Shown here piece by piece: positions 10,932 to 21,995 of a stretch of 64,000 bases of DNA. The notes below the pieces were generated by a model. It saw nothing but the letters and a program-made list of their open reading frames with translations, did no database searches and was not told the origin of the DNA. The DNA lies in assembly GCA_022828595.1 (NCBI GenBank), contig JAKGHH010000004.1, positions 51,510,922-51,574,921 on the forward strand, read 5' to 3'. Source of the stretch: Nelumbo lutea (taxonomy: Eukaryota > Streptophyta > Magnoliopsida > Proteales > Nelumbonaceae). A program made the position numbers and the translations under genes. Numbering within the stretch: the stretch's first letter is position 1; the number at the start of each line of letters is the position of its first letter.

Positions 10932-13900
10932 TCAAGAAATTGGTGTCAACACATACATCTTGCATGCATGAGAATCCACAGTGGCTGTCAAATTACCCGT
11001 GAATCGTGTCTTCAGAGTCTTGTGCTGCATGAGAATTGCAGGTATAAGGAATCTTAAGTAGATACCCACAATACATAACTGAAAGGGATGTATTAATGTT
11101 CAAAGTGAAGACATATGAAGGGTTCACAATCTGTAATTACCTCCCAAAGATCTCTTGCCTTAACCAGGCTGTGTGGTGGGATGCCTATGTCATCCCAGTT
11201 AACAGTAATAGGATTACGTGATGAACCTCGGTTGAATAGGAGGACAACAGTCCTATAACCAGAAAGAGGTCCAGACCAAACCTGCAGCAGGAGAGATACA
11301 TCGATCATTTTCCTAATTATATTCACCAAAAACCACAGATATTATAGTAGATTGCCCTTGATGTACCTCTAGATCTCCCTCCATTCTAACTTTTTTTGCC
11401 TGAACACCAAGTGGATCTATTTGGCATTCACAATACAAGTTAAGAATACTGAATGTATGCAGATCAAAATGTTTTGTAATAAATCTGATTCTAATAGAAG
11501 ATACTTGCCCTGGTTAACTGCAATAACCTCCTTATTTGAGATGATCTCCATAGTTTCTTTGGTTGCATTTCTCACATCACATCCAATAAGAAGAGGAGCC
11601 TGCATGGTCATTATTATTGATAAGTATATCAAACCAACCAAGCATAGGCACAGAAACACATGGAAGATAGCCTTTTGTTACCTTAGAAATGGACCATATG
11701 CTAAAGTGGGCAATGTATTCATCTTTAGTCATCCCCCCATTTCCTACCTCAAGCATGTCTGGATCTGGTCACACAACAGATGACTGGATTCTGAGATCAA
11801 GGTCATCTCTATTTTAGTCATTATAAATTTACTGTTAATTAGTTTTTGGCCCCTCTCAAGAAAAATCCTGGCTCCACCCCTGTTTACAATCTTTATATGG
11901 GTATCATCTAATCAATCACAAAACTCCATAGATATAGTGATTCTTGAGTATTTGCATCATATTGTAAACATTGGACCAATACTAACCATTCCAACCACCA
12001 GGCCTTGCAAGATCAGCATAGACTTCATTCATGTCAGCTCTAGACACCATGCTATTGCCAGAAAACAAGTAAAAACCAATATTTAATCAAGATATTTGGG
12101 GTAGTGATAATTGAAAGAAGATGCTCGAAAAGAAAGAAAATGCCGTTACCTATCCCAGTCATCTGCAATATCATTGGTAGTTCTCCAGCTATTCCCTACA
12201 TTAGCACCCCAGAGAGCTGGGTGTAGGTCCCCCCTACATCAGCAAAGAGGAAAGAATAAAAACATCAACACAAAAGAAGATAGGAAATAGAAGTTATTAG
12301 ATGAATATTATAATGAGAAAGAGGCTTTCCATTCACATAGAGAGAGGAAGATTGGGTGGCCGGTCTTCATCAGAGCTCGGGTCATTACAGGGTACCTATA
12401 TGAAAAATGAAGAGACTCCATTGTAATCAGTGGCCTCAAAGTGGAGCTACTGAAGTTCAAGTTGTTCTAATAAACCAGTGAAGATAACTAGGAATAATTA
12501 CCTAATGGTTGGCTTTGAACCATCATTATTGCAATTATCATACTTCAAATAATCAATACTCTGCAGCACAAAACCAAATTGGCAGTTTATTATTGGAGCC
12601 CCTAATGGTTCTGAATAGGATATTTCGAACTATTTGTTGCATAGAACAAGCTATATACCCATGAGGCAAAGGTTTTGGCATCTTGTTCTTCATGACCAAG
12701 TGAACCTGGCATCATTTTGCTACAGGTGAAGTACCTTGACAAATTAAAGAAAAAAACAGAAGAAATGTAAGTCCCAGTGTCCTTTTTTATAATGCAAACA
12801 AGATAAGAGAACAAAGAGAATGAAAGGCCAGATAACAGTATGTAAGAGATGGATATTCAGGAGTTGCACAAGATTAAATATTATAATGTTTAGAGAATCT
12901 TTATACTTGTAACCATGGGGCAATGTCAAGAATACAGATAAAATACTGTTAACTTACCCAGCATCTGAGTAGATTCCTAGCATAAGTCCCTTGCTGTGAA
13001 CATAGTCAGCCAGAGCTTTAATCCCTGATGGAAAGGTCGACTTCTTGGGCACTAGATTTCCCTGAAATTCCAAACACCAACTTTCTTATTCAATATTCAT
13101 ATTCATGAAATATAATGAACCAGCATTTAATATTCTGTTTAATCTATTAATATGTCAGCACTGTTATTAGTTAAAAGAAAAACCAAGGTTGGGGTTGATG
13201 AAACTGAAAATATGTTTTCTTGTTTTTTGTAGACAACATAATTGCTAATAAATTTTAGTTAAATGTAAAACTGGACTACCATTTCATATTTAATTAGTGA
13301 CCAAATTTTCCTTGTGTACATAAATTTTATAACGCATTAAAATGGAAAAGAAAGATGAGAGAAAGAATTTAATGACAAACCTTGTCATCGCGAGAGATCT
13401 CAGCCCAGCAGTCATCTAGTACGACAATAAATCACATTTAGCTAAGTATCAATAATTTAGCTGTCATTTCAGAGAGAGAGAGAGAGAGATTCCAACAAAA
13501 GATACCTATATTAACATACTTATAGCCAAGCTTGGCAAGCCCAGTTGACACCAGAGCATCAGCTGTTAAATCAAAAAGTTGGTAAGAGGTGTCAACAATG
13601 AGAAAATGAACTCATTTCAGGCTGAATTATAAGAGGAAAATTTGTTTTTTCTGCTTTTTTTTATGGAAATTGTTTAAAACTCACCACAAGTTTTCAGCAT
13701 TTCTCTTAAACTCACCACAACTTTTCAAAATGTCTAAAACTCGCCATGTCACTAACTTGACCAGACTAACATGTGTTAATATATTACCATTTTAACCTTC
13801 ATTGAAAAATATAAATATATACAAAATAAATTCGTAGGTGTTAATATATTACTATTTCAATATTTAGACACGAAAAAAAGAAAAAGTTCAAAAAAATATT

Positions 13901-15133
13901 TTCAAATATAAAATACATAAAAACATAGAAATTAAAAAATATATAAAAAATTGTAAACAAAATAAAAATTATTTTCAAATTATAGAAACTATAGAAATTG
14001 AAAAAAAAGAAAATAAAAATTGTAGGAAAAACCCCAAAAATTATAAAAAACACAGAAATTGTAAATAAATAACAAAAGTACATGAAAATGTATAGATTGT
14101 AGAAAATAGAAAAATGTAAAAAACAGAAATCATAAAAAATATTGGAAATTATAACAAAACACTAAAAATGCAAAAAAAAAAGACAAATTTTCCTCTAACT
14201 CACCATTTAAGGGTAATTTGATCATAAAAATTGTTATTTATGCTGACATGGACACCTCTATTAAGAAGCATTAGCCATGCACCAAAAGGAAGATGAATTT
14301 TGAAAAATAAAAAGATGAATTTAAGAGAAATGTTAAAAACTCATGTTGAATTTTAGACAATTTCCCTTTTTTTGTATTTTCTTCTCAAGACATTAAATAG
14401 CATTAAACATAAAATAAAATTGTGAAGCCATGGATATTCTAAATTCGAATGCAGGAGTTTGACTCCACTGAACAGAATAAAAAGTGGGGCCCAGCTGGGG
14501 TTTCTGCCATTAATCTTATCTACCGACCACTAGGACTAGGGTTGCTGTTATACTCGGATATGGATCCGACCCGATCCATGTCCTCAATTATTTGAGGGGC
14601 TTCACAGACTTAAGTTTACACTCACCTGTTTCTCTGATGATCTTCTCGTCTATCTTGCAGTTGAAGTGATTCCAGCTATTCCACCTGAACAGAGAAGAAA
14701 CAAGACGTCAGAGTCTCAAAACACACGGAAGTGAAGGAGAGATTGCAGTTGAACGTGGACTGAAAGGAGTTTGGAAAAAACCAGCCATTAGCCAACCTAA
14801 AACACACATGTATACAAAGAAACAATTGATGGTGTTATTTGTTTCTTCACTAGAATGGACCCATCAGTTAGAGTTAGACTGCAGCAGAGATAAAGAGGAA
14901 GACATGAACAAGAACAAGAAGGATGGAGGATATCAGAGAGAGAGAGAAGTCGATAGTTACCCCATGGGAGGGGTCTTTCCGAGTCCATTGGCGAGCAGAT
15001 TCCTACGCTTCACATCTTGGGATTCCGCCTCTGTCAATCTCGACGCAGCAGAAACGGAAACCAAAAAGCAGAGGAAGATGATGAGCACATTAATCAATAA
15101 CAATAATGGAGAAGAAGCACCAGATATCTCCAT
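10932..15133 (-). CDS. Alpha-galactosidase, glycoside hydrolase family 27 (15 exons)
   Basis: Exons by descending position: 14961-15133, 14626-14684, 13506-13562, 13381-13415, 12958-13061, 12659-12734, 12502-12560, 12330-12395, 12150-12233, 11987-12051, 11682-11764, 11509-11599, 11367-11416, 11141-11281, 10932-11024. They total 1236 bp (411 codons) and join in frame to a TGA. The family removes terminal alpha-1,6-galactose from raffinose-type sugars and galactomannans. A hydrophobic signal-like N-terminus (residues about 8-30) suggests secretion to wall or vacuole. Visible motifs: GKTPPMGWNSWNHF (52-65), NIDDCWAE (95-102), LKYDNCN with the expected nucleophile Asp176, [12 protein letters not shown] with the expected acid/base Asp231, and [12 protein letters not shown] (256-267). 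Residue 169 after Trp168 is Ser, where Gly is usual. The start chosen is the ATG before the signal peptide; upstream in-frame ATGs lie in the GA-repeat leader. Intron 8 has GA instead of GT, so the transcript may be mis-spliced. Intron 12 uses GC. Confidence 0.93.
11503..11510 (-). other. GC-type splice donor of intron 12
   Basis: The exon ends CAGG and the intron starts GCAAGT. GC-AG introns with this strong context are a known minor class in plants, so this one is probably functional. Exon 13 joins in frame (Asp318 split G/AT). Confidence 0.8.
12324..12331 (-). other. Defective splice donor of alpha-galactosidase intron 8 (GA for GT)
   Basis: Exon 8 must end after TG of the Trp210 codon to join exon 9 in frame. 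The next bases on the minus strand are GAAAGC where GTAAGC would be a perfect donor. Reading through gives seven intron-encoded residues and a TAA, which would cut the protein after the nucleophile and before the acid/base residue. Confidence 0.8.
13472..13490. repeat. (GA)n microsatellite in intron 3
   Basis: About nine AG dinucleotides lie between exons 4 and 3 of the alpha-galactosidase. Confidence 0.85.
13665..14366. mobile_element. Mutator-like MITE in intron 2 of the alpha-galactosidase
   Basis: The left end GGAAATTGTTTAAAACTCA and the reverse complement of the right end GGAAATTGTCTAAAATTCA match, and the match continues about 70 bp through CATTTCTCTTAAA and TTTTCAAAAT. The interior is AT-rich and non-coding. 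The flanks are similar T-runs ending TAT, consistent with a decayed 9-10 bp duplication, but the exact TSD is ambiguous. It makes up about 700 of the 1063 bp of this intron. Confidence 0.75.
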
Positions 15134-15154
15134 CACCAGATTCACCACCACCAC

Positions 15155-15173
15155 TCTCTCTCTCTCTCTCTCT
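15155..15173. repeat. (CT/GA)n microsatellite in the 5' leader of the alpha-galactosidase
   Basis: About nine CT dinucleotides on the plus strand (GA on the sense strand) lie 22-40 bases upstream of the chosen ATG. Such leader GA/CT tracts are common in plants. Confidence 0.85.
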
Positions 15174-15236
15174 GTTGGACGATAAACAGATAGAAAGAAA
15201 ACACTGATCGAGGTGCGGAAGCGAAACACAGAGTCC

Positions 15237-15244
15237 TATTTATA
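15237..15244 (-). promoter_or_regulatory. Likely TATA box of the alpha-galactosidase
   Basis: TATAAATA on the minus strand lies about 105 bases upstream of the ATG. This leaves a leader of roughly 70-80 bases containing the GA repeat. Confidence 0.6.
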
Positions 15245-15259
15245 GACGTATTTTGTGAA

Positions 15260-16230
15260 TGAGCCAGTAGAACGGAAAAGAGTGACGGACCACTACACAA
15301 CAACACTACAAGAAAGGCTACGCGCGTATACTTCAAACTTTAGTCTGCCAAGCAAGGAAGGAGCCTGGATTCTGGAGAACAATTCAATTAGCCTCTCAAT
15401 TAATTGATTTCTAGAAGGATCCTCTATTAATTTAATGATTATCCGTCAAAGATATTAATAATATATGATGGATTAATCTTAAATTAATTAATACCTGAAT
15501 CTGTAATCTTGTTTAGTCTGATCTGATCATCATCTTATCTTTTTTAGGGTAGAAACAGAGAGCACCAATAGAAAATTCAGGCTCTCCATTTTTGAATTTT
15601 CCACCTCCGTTCCGTTGGTTTTCCACAGCCTATCCTCTCCGTGATTTGTGATTTGTGAACTATAGGCTGCTAATATATCCCAGCTGCCAACTGCAGCCGT
15701 ACATTGGGAACATCTCCAGTTGGGACAATATCAGGAGCACATTTTGTTGATAACATTTCTTTCTATAACAATCATGGTAGATGTTCTCAATGCATGGATG
15801 ATATGTGAGAAGGCATCGTCCAGGGAATCCATCCGAAGGTTGAGAGTTGACACGTGTTACCTCACCAGCGCATAAAAAAGTTGAAAACCGTGCCATCTGA
15901 TCTGACGTGGCATCTGGAAAGAACCTCGTTCAATGGAAGCCACATACCGAATGAATGGGTATTGAAAGAACCAGGGCCCACCGTTGATTGCTGGGACCTT
16001 CCAATGGTAGTAGGTTTGTTATTGTCTGGACATACAAAATATGGACCACCGATATCACAATTGCCAGCCCACTGGGCCATAACCATCATGGCTCAAAACA
16101 TTCTGATTCCACTATTTTCGCCCCAGACCAAAGTGCTTGGCAATAAATGGTGGGTCCCATCTAACCCTATTCTGATTTACTTTTGTGGTTTATGATTTAT
16201 GTATATAACTTAAATTCTTGGTAGGTATAG
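15260..16230. other. Intergenic DNA upstream of the alpha-galactosidase
   Basis: No gene is supported. A palindromic CACGTG (G-box core) lies at 15851-15856, about 720 bases upstream of the ATG; whether it acts in regulation cannot be told from sequence. Short ORFs on both strands here have no domain. Confidence 0.5.
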
Positions 16231-16990
16231 GTATATTCGGCAAAAAGTTGAGTCAGTCCGCGAACCCGATCCGATCCAACTCAAAAAAATAGGGTTAGGG
16301 TTTCATATTTAGCTATCCGAATTGAAAATGACTTAATCCGAACTAATCTAGAAAAAAAATGAGTTGGGTTGGGTTGGGTCATGGATCAACTTGCTGATCC
16401 GATTGTCAAGTCTAATTGGCACTATTTATACATTGTTAGAAGTTTCCATTCTTTATTTTTTTTATTTAGTCTTTCTCTTTATTGTTTACTCTTTAAATTG
16501 TTAAATGTTTACGTTTTTTATTTTATATTTAGAATTTTAAGGTTAATTCCTTTAATTTTGGCATTTTTCATGTAGTTTTTTCTTTATTTTATTTTTTAAT
16601 TTCAGTTATTTTTTGAGATGACCTGAATCGACCCATGGGTCAACCCTAACCTAAACATTTAGGGTTAGGGTCTAGCATTTGATAATCCAATCCAAAATTC
16701 AACCTGACCTAAAATAAACCCGAAATGTTTTGACCCAACCCACCCAACCCAATTGCCAGGTTCGTCTGGCCAACAAACGCTAACTGGGAGCTCCAAACAT
16801 GCATTAGTTAGTTGTGAGTTGTGACAACTTGGACCGGATGAATCCGAACTCAACCCGAATTCAGTCCTGAAAATTAGGGTTGGATTGGATTGGGTTTTGA
16901 ATTTCAGGGTATCGTTGGGGTTGAAAAGTTTGAACTTGACTTTGGGTTGGATTGGATTGGGTTAGGATTGAATTATATAGTTGTATTTAT
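16230..16990. repeat. Degenerate repeat rich in GGTTGGGTT / AACCCAACC motifs
   Basis: Runs such as GGGTTGGGTTGGGTC alternate with complementary CCCAACCCACCCAACCC, giving weak dispersed inverted symmetry. Similar sequence (TTGGATTGGGTTG ... TCAATCCAATTGACACCCCTA) occurs at 51641-51926. It looks like an old non-coding transposon family, with no clear ends. Confidence 0.4.
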
Positions 16991-16999
16991 GGACACATG

Positions 17000-18920
17000 A
17001 ACCTTTTTTTCCTTCCAAAAGTGGCTTTTGCAAATTTTAAGTAGCTTTTCCACCTAAAACTCTTTTTGTTTTGTCTTTTGCCTTTTCTCTTTTATATAAT
17101 TTGTTCTATATAAAGGAAGTATATATTTTGCAAATTCCACAAATAGAGGTGCAAATTCAGGTTACAAAACCAGACTCAGATGTGAGTTTGCATGTAATTT
17201 CAACTACAAAACCAGATTCGCAAATGCAATTCTCGCCGTGGTTTTGGCTATGAATTTCTGCAATGAAACTTGCACGAATTTACATAAATACTCAATGGGA
17301 CACCCTTGCCACGCCAAAATCATGACAGTTGATATGTTTTAAAGTTAATCCAATGATCATTATTTAATCAGATGTGATCAAGAAACGTGATCAAGAAACA
17401 TCATTTAAATGTTCAAAGTCATTAATTATTAACTAATTGTGAATATTCACTTAATTCATATTTGTGAATGTATAAAGAGCTTCTTGAAACAAACTCGAAA
17501 GTTTTCATAGTGACTTTGTAGAATCTATAAAATGAGAGTAAGGTGGCGTTTGATAAATATGAAATACGAAGGCTGAAAAGTTAAAAAGATATTATTTGTG
17601 TCTGAAATTTGAAAATCAGCATAGATGCTTTTTAAATTTTTAGAGACTCTAAATAGATAAGGTTGTTCTATTGGATCAATTCTTTAATATCTGAAATTGC
17701 TTGATTTTACTATTTTATCCCTAGAATAGACTATTTGATAATTTTGAATTCAGTTAGCACTATTTCTTACATCATCATCCAAGAAATTGTTAAATAATAA
17801 ATAATATTAAAAGATTTAAAATGTTATAAAATTATAAAAATAAAAAAATATTGAAAATACTAATTAATTCTATAAAGAAATGAAAATATATTTAGTAATT
17901 AGAAAAATCATATCTTAAAAGTAATAACATATTTAATAATTAATAAATAATACAATATGTAATAATTAATATAAATAAGATTTATAAAAAAATAGAAAAA
18001 TTAAAATAAATTCTAAAAAATTAAAATAATAATCAATTCATTTCGTAATATAAATAAATTATAAAATATTTAATCTGTAATATAAATAAAAATTATAAAA
18101 AACTTAAAATTAAGATAATATTGAAAATAATAATAAATTCAATGACATAATGAAAAAATATTTAGAAAAAGTGAAACAATATCATAAAAAGGTAAAAAAG
18201 ATTTAATAATTACTAAAAATTAAGACCACTTTGAAAAACATATTAGAAAATAAAAAATAAATTATAAAATATAATAAAAATGATTATTTTTATAAATATA
18301 AAAAATATTATTTTTTATAACATAAAATAAGTTATAAAATAATAAAAAATCATGAATAAATATAAGTTATAAAAAATTATATCATCACCAAATTAAAATT
18401 CCTATACATCCAATTCTCAACTAGGAGGAAGTTAACATAGTTGTTCATAGGTTACATACATTGCGTATAAGAGACAATAATAACAATTATCTTGACTATA
18501 ACAAATTGGATGACATTGCATATAAGAGATGCATGTGATATCCAAGTGCCATCTCTTTCTCGAGCGGTTGTGATATTCGGGTTTCCTACAAGCCATGAAG
18601 TGGGTTGATTAAACAAGTTGAGCTCCCTCACAAGGTCTACAACCAATTCATTAACCTAATAAAAAGAGTGTGCATGTTTTCCCACATTGGGCAACACAAA
18701 AAAACTCCCTCAATTTTCATCTGTCCCAACCTTGCAAAGTTCCATATATGCATACATGATTGGAAAATGCCTAAAAATCATAACAGTCCATTAAAAATAA
18801 ACAAGCATTCTAGCAAATATTTCAAAGTATACAACTAGGATCAACAACAAATAGTTCAATGCATGTTCCTATTTAATAATTTTTACACAATTTCGTCTCG
18901 CTAGGAGATCATGAACTATT
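17000..18920. other. AT-rich intergenic region
   Basis: No coding or repeat structure with definable ends. 17800-18400 is extremely A+T-rich (mostly A, T and short ATAAA runs). ORFs reported on either strand are composition artefacts. Confidence 0.5.
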
Positions 18921-19263
18921 AGCTTACTGTGAGCGACAAAAAACGGCTCATTTGGGCTGATTTTAGAGTCGCCACCCATCAGTTAAGTGAAATGGAGGTG
19001 ATGGGGCCTTCAAGGTCTACATTGGAAAGCATGTTTGGTTTAATAGTGGCTCCAAACCCAAGATACTAGCTAAACCAATCTGGGCAAGATAAGGATGGGA
19101 GAGGCAAGGGGTTAGGCACCCCTCCCTCGGGTCTAATGAATGAGGCCCACATGGATTCCCAAACAAGCATAATCATGAATTCACAATTTTATAATCAGTT
19201 AAGGGCATATTAATAACAAAGAAAGTAGAATAAACCAACACAAAAGAGAATCCACACTATAAA
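18921..19263. other. Transposon-like non-coding sequence
   Basis: It contains TTTTAGAGTCGCCACCC and GGGTTAGGCACCCCTCCC, phrases that recur in plant gypsy untranslated or LTR regions from general knowledge. No LTR pair was found in the window, so this is only a hint of an old fragment. Confidence 0.3.
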
Positions 19264-19505
19264 TTTCAAAATGTATTATTGTTTTATTTTTATTATAATT
19301 TTTATCATTATTATTTATTATTTATATTTTATATCTTTACTATTATTTTACATCATATTATTTTTTATATTTTCTTCTTCTTTTTTTTCTATTATATGTT
19401 TTATTTTTTATTTTTTATTTGTTATTATTATTATATTTTTATTTTAATCATTTATTTATTATTTTACCATTTTCTTATGGAACCCTGTTTTGTATTCATT
19501 TACTA
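19264..19505. repeat. Long degenerate (TTA)n/(TAT)n low-complexity tract
   Basis: About 240 bases of almost only T and A with irregular TTA/TAT triplets. A 75-residue Tyr/Phe-rich ORF across it is an artefact of composition. Confidence 0.8.
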
Positions 19506-19889
19506 ATTACTCATTACTAGCTTCTGCAACTCCCTTCAGATCCCATTTAATCTATCGACCTAAAAAGAAAAAGAAATAAATAAGAACGAAGTAAAATGTT
19601 AAGGAAGAAAGAAGAAGAATGGAACTAACCTGTATCGGTTTTAGCTTTCACAACTACGATGCAACAGAGAATTTTGGCTAGCTTCTGTCTAAGTTCATTG
19701 ATCTTTGAGTAGCGATGATGATTTGAAATAGTGAACAAGAGATTGAGGTGAGGAGGCGAGCTTCTAAGTGTAAGCTCCACCTATCGATTAAGGACAGGAC
19801 CCCAAATGACAAATGTCACAATTGCTTTTTCTTAAATGGAAAAGGAACCAATAGGTAGGAGATCGATGGATGATTAAGGGAGAGAGAGA

Positions 19890-20358
19890 GGGGGAGGAGG
19901 TCGAAAGAGAGCAAACTCACTTGAAAATCTTTTGTAGTAACATGTTACAATATGGCTTAAATGAGGAGTTACTCATTCAGATGTTTCAAAAGAGTCTTAT
20001 AGGGAATGCTAGAACTTGGTTTCCAAATTTAGGAGATGATCGAGCAACACCTGATCAACCACTTGATCAATCAGTTTTCTTACAACATGGAGTTAGCACC
20101 TGATTGAGCAGACCTTGAGTCTATGACATAGAACTCATGAGAAAGCTTGGATTATGCATATCAATGGTGTAAAATAGCAAATAGATTGCAACACCCGATG
20201 TTAAAACAAGAGATGATGAGGTTGTTCATTAATACGTTAAAGGGTCCATATCATACCTTGTTGATTACGCAACCTTTGAAGGATTTTAGTGATATTGTAA
20301 TGGGAGTTATCAAAATAGAAGAGGCACTTAGGCAGGGTTGGATCAACCTGGTGCTGAT
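19890..20358 (+). pseudogene. TAT/Ogre-lineage gypsy gag, first fragment
   Basis: The frames encode HLKIFCSNMLQYGLNEELLIQMF ... ARTWF and then AYQWCKIANRLQHPML ... MRLFINTLKGPYHTLL ... FSDIVMGVIKIEEALRQG, the capsid-core pattern of TAT gag. A stop and frameshift lie near 20100-20145. The fragment ends where the Athila LTR begins at 20359 and resumes at 29516. Confidence 0.75.
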
Positions 20359-21916
20359 TGATGAGACTAAAAAGTACCCTATTTTTATCTCCAAATATTC
20401 ACTATTTTTCATTAATTTAGCACTTAATTGGACTCATTACTCTTGTATTTCGATTCAGGGCAAGCAAGAAGGCAATTGGAAGAAAACAAGGCAAATCGAA
20501 TGATTTTGCACAGTTTCGGCACCATTCAGTAATCTGGGCATAACTCTCAATTTCAGACTCCGATTTGGATAATTCAAGAGGCATCAGAAAGATGAAAGAA
20601 AGGCCGACAACTTTTATATTGGGTTTTGACAGATTTGGCCCGCATCGAAGACAAAATTGGGCCCGAAGTCAAAGCAAGTTCGCAGTAAAGCCCATTTCAC
20701 AGCTGAAGCCCAATTCACAAAAGAGCCTTGTAGCAGTCCAATATATTAAAGCAGCCCAACTCGAATTCAAGAGTCTAGAGTCCCAATTTCGAATGTAACC
20801 TCCAGAAAGAGAGTCTTATTAGATTTAAATTTTGAATGTAATCCTATAAAGATAAGAATATTGGATTAAATCACTAGATAAGAGATAAGATAGGATTAGT
20901 TCAAAACAGATCAGGACTTTCTAGCTTGAGGTTATTCTCCTAGGAGTTGGAAAACAGCCCTCTCCTTGAGCTATATAAAGGAGGGGGGGGACTAGCTTTG
21001 GGCATCAATCCAACAATCCATCAATCAAGCATCAAGCAACTCAAGCTACCAAGAAGATCAGTTCAGCCTACTAAGAATCAAAGCCTGGAGGGTTCGAAAA
21101 TCATGAGCAACTAAGCCTTTTCTTTTTTGGTTCAAGGGGGGAGTTCGATTGTGTCATCGTGAGGTTCTGTATTTAACTCAAGTTCTTGCTTTTTAATTCA
21201 AGTATTCGTTGGTTCTTGTGCATATTCTCAATGGATGTTAATGCTAATTAGTCTGACAAATTAATTAATATTGATTTTTCCTACTGCTATCCATAGTTCG
21301 GTGATCCGTAATTGTCATGAATAGTAGTACAAGTAGCAATTAGGTTAATACCTTTTTGGGTCGATTGTTCATGACAGTCTTTGACCAATGTATTGACATG
21401 TTTTAACCTAAGGGGAATCAATGGAACAAGATTCGATAATTGCAGCTATCTCAATTATTGTTATTTTGGTTTAACTGTTTTCATAAAGCTTAATGCTATC
21501 ACTAGTGGATATGGAATGCTATCGTACCCATTCGATTAGTGATAAGTGTTGATCGAATGCTGGGTTTGGTCAGCTGATTTAGGAAAACACAAGGTTTATT
21601 CTAGCTATCCTAATAAATCTAAGGTTAAATGCTTGAATTGCAAGACTGTCGAAGCCTACCTATGATCGATGACCAATTGACTAACCCGAACCCTTGAATT
21701 AGAATTCGGTAAGACTGTACATCTTGTTAGTTGAAATTGCTATCGCTTTCTTGTTCTTTTAGAAATTTCAATTATTTCATTTTCCCACTCCATTATATTA
21801 CTCATTCGGTTAAGAAATTATTCCTTAAGCTCCCTATGGGATTCGACCTAGTACCACTACTACTACAAATTTATTGTGGGACTAACTTTAATTTTGAGGG
21901 CTTTGACAACCCGTCA
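20359..21916 (+). repeat. Athila left LTR
   Basis: It starts TGATGAGACTAAAAAG, ends GACAACCCGTCA and is 1558 bp. A TATATAAAG box lies at 20972-20980. The right LTR lacks its 3' portion 21437-21904. Confidence 0.9.
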
Positions 21917-21922
21917 AAATTT

Positions 21923-21940
21923 TGGCGTCGTTGTCGGGGA
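21923..21940 (+). other. Athila primer-binding site
   Basis: TGGCGTCGTTGTCGGGGA is the usual Athila PBS (TGGCGCCGTTGCCGGGGA) with two C-to-T changes, seven bases after the LTR end. Confidence 0.88.
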
Positions 21941-21995
21941 GCTACTTTAATTTCTTACCCTGTTACCTTCTATTTGTGTTGACCTTCTTTGTTTT

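Noticed and set aside
13841..14083. 80-residue Phe/Ile-rich ORF on the minus strand
   Set aside because: It lies inside an AT-rich MITE in an intron; amino-acid make-up follows base composition only.
15862..16195. Overlapping ORFs of 75 and 113 codons on opposite strands
   Set aside because: No recognised motif on either strand and no splice-like context; probably chance.
16300..16680. Telomere-like AGGGTTAGGGTTT phrases
   Set aside because: Only one or two imperfect TTTAGGG-like units occur at a time, inside a GGTTGGGTT-rich repeat; no true telomeric array.
19279..19506. 75-residue Tyr/Phe-rich ORF that looks like a membrane protein
   Set aside because: It translates a (TTA)n low-complexity tract.
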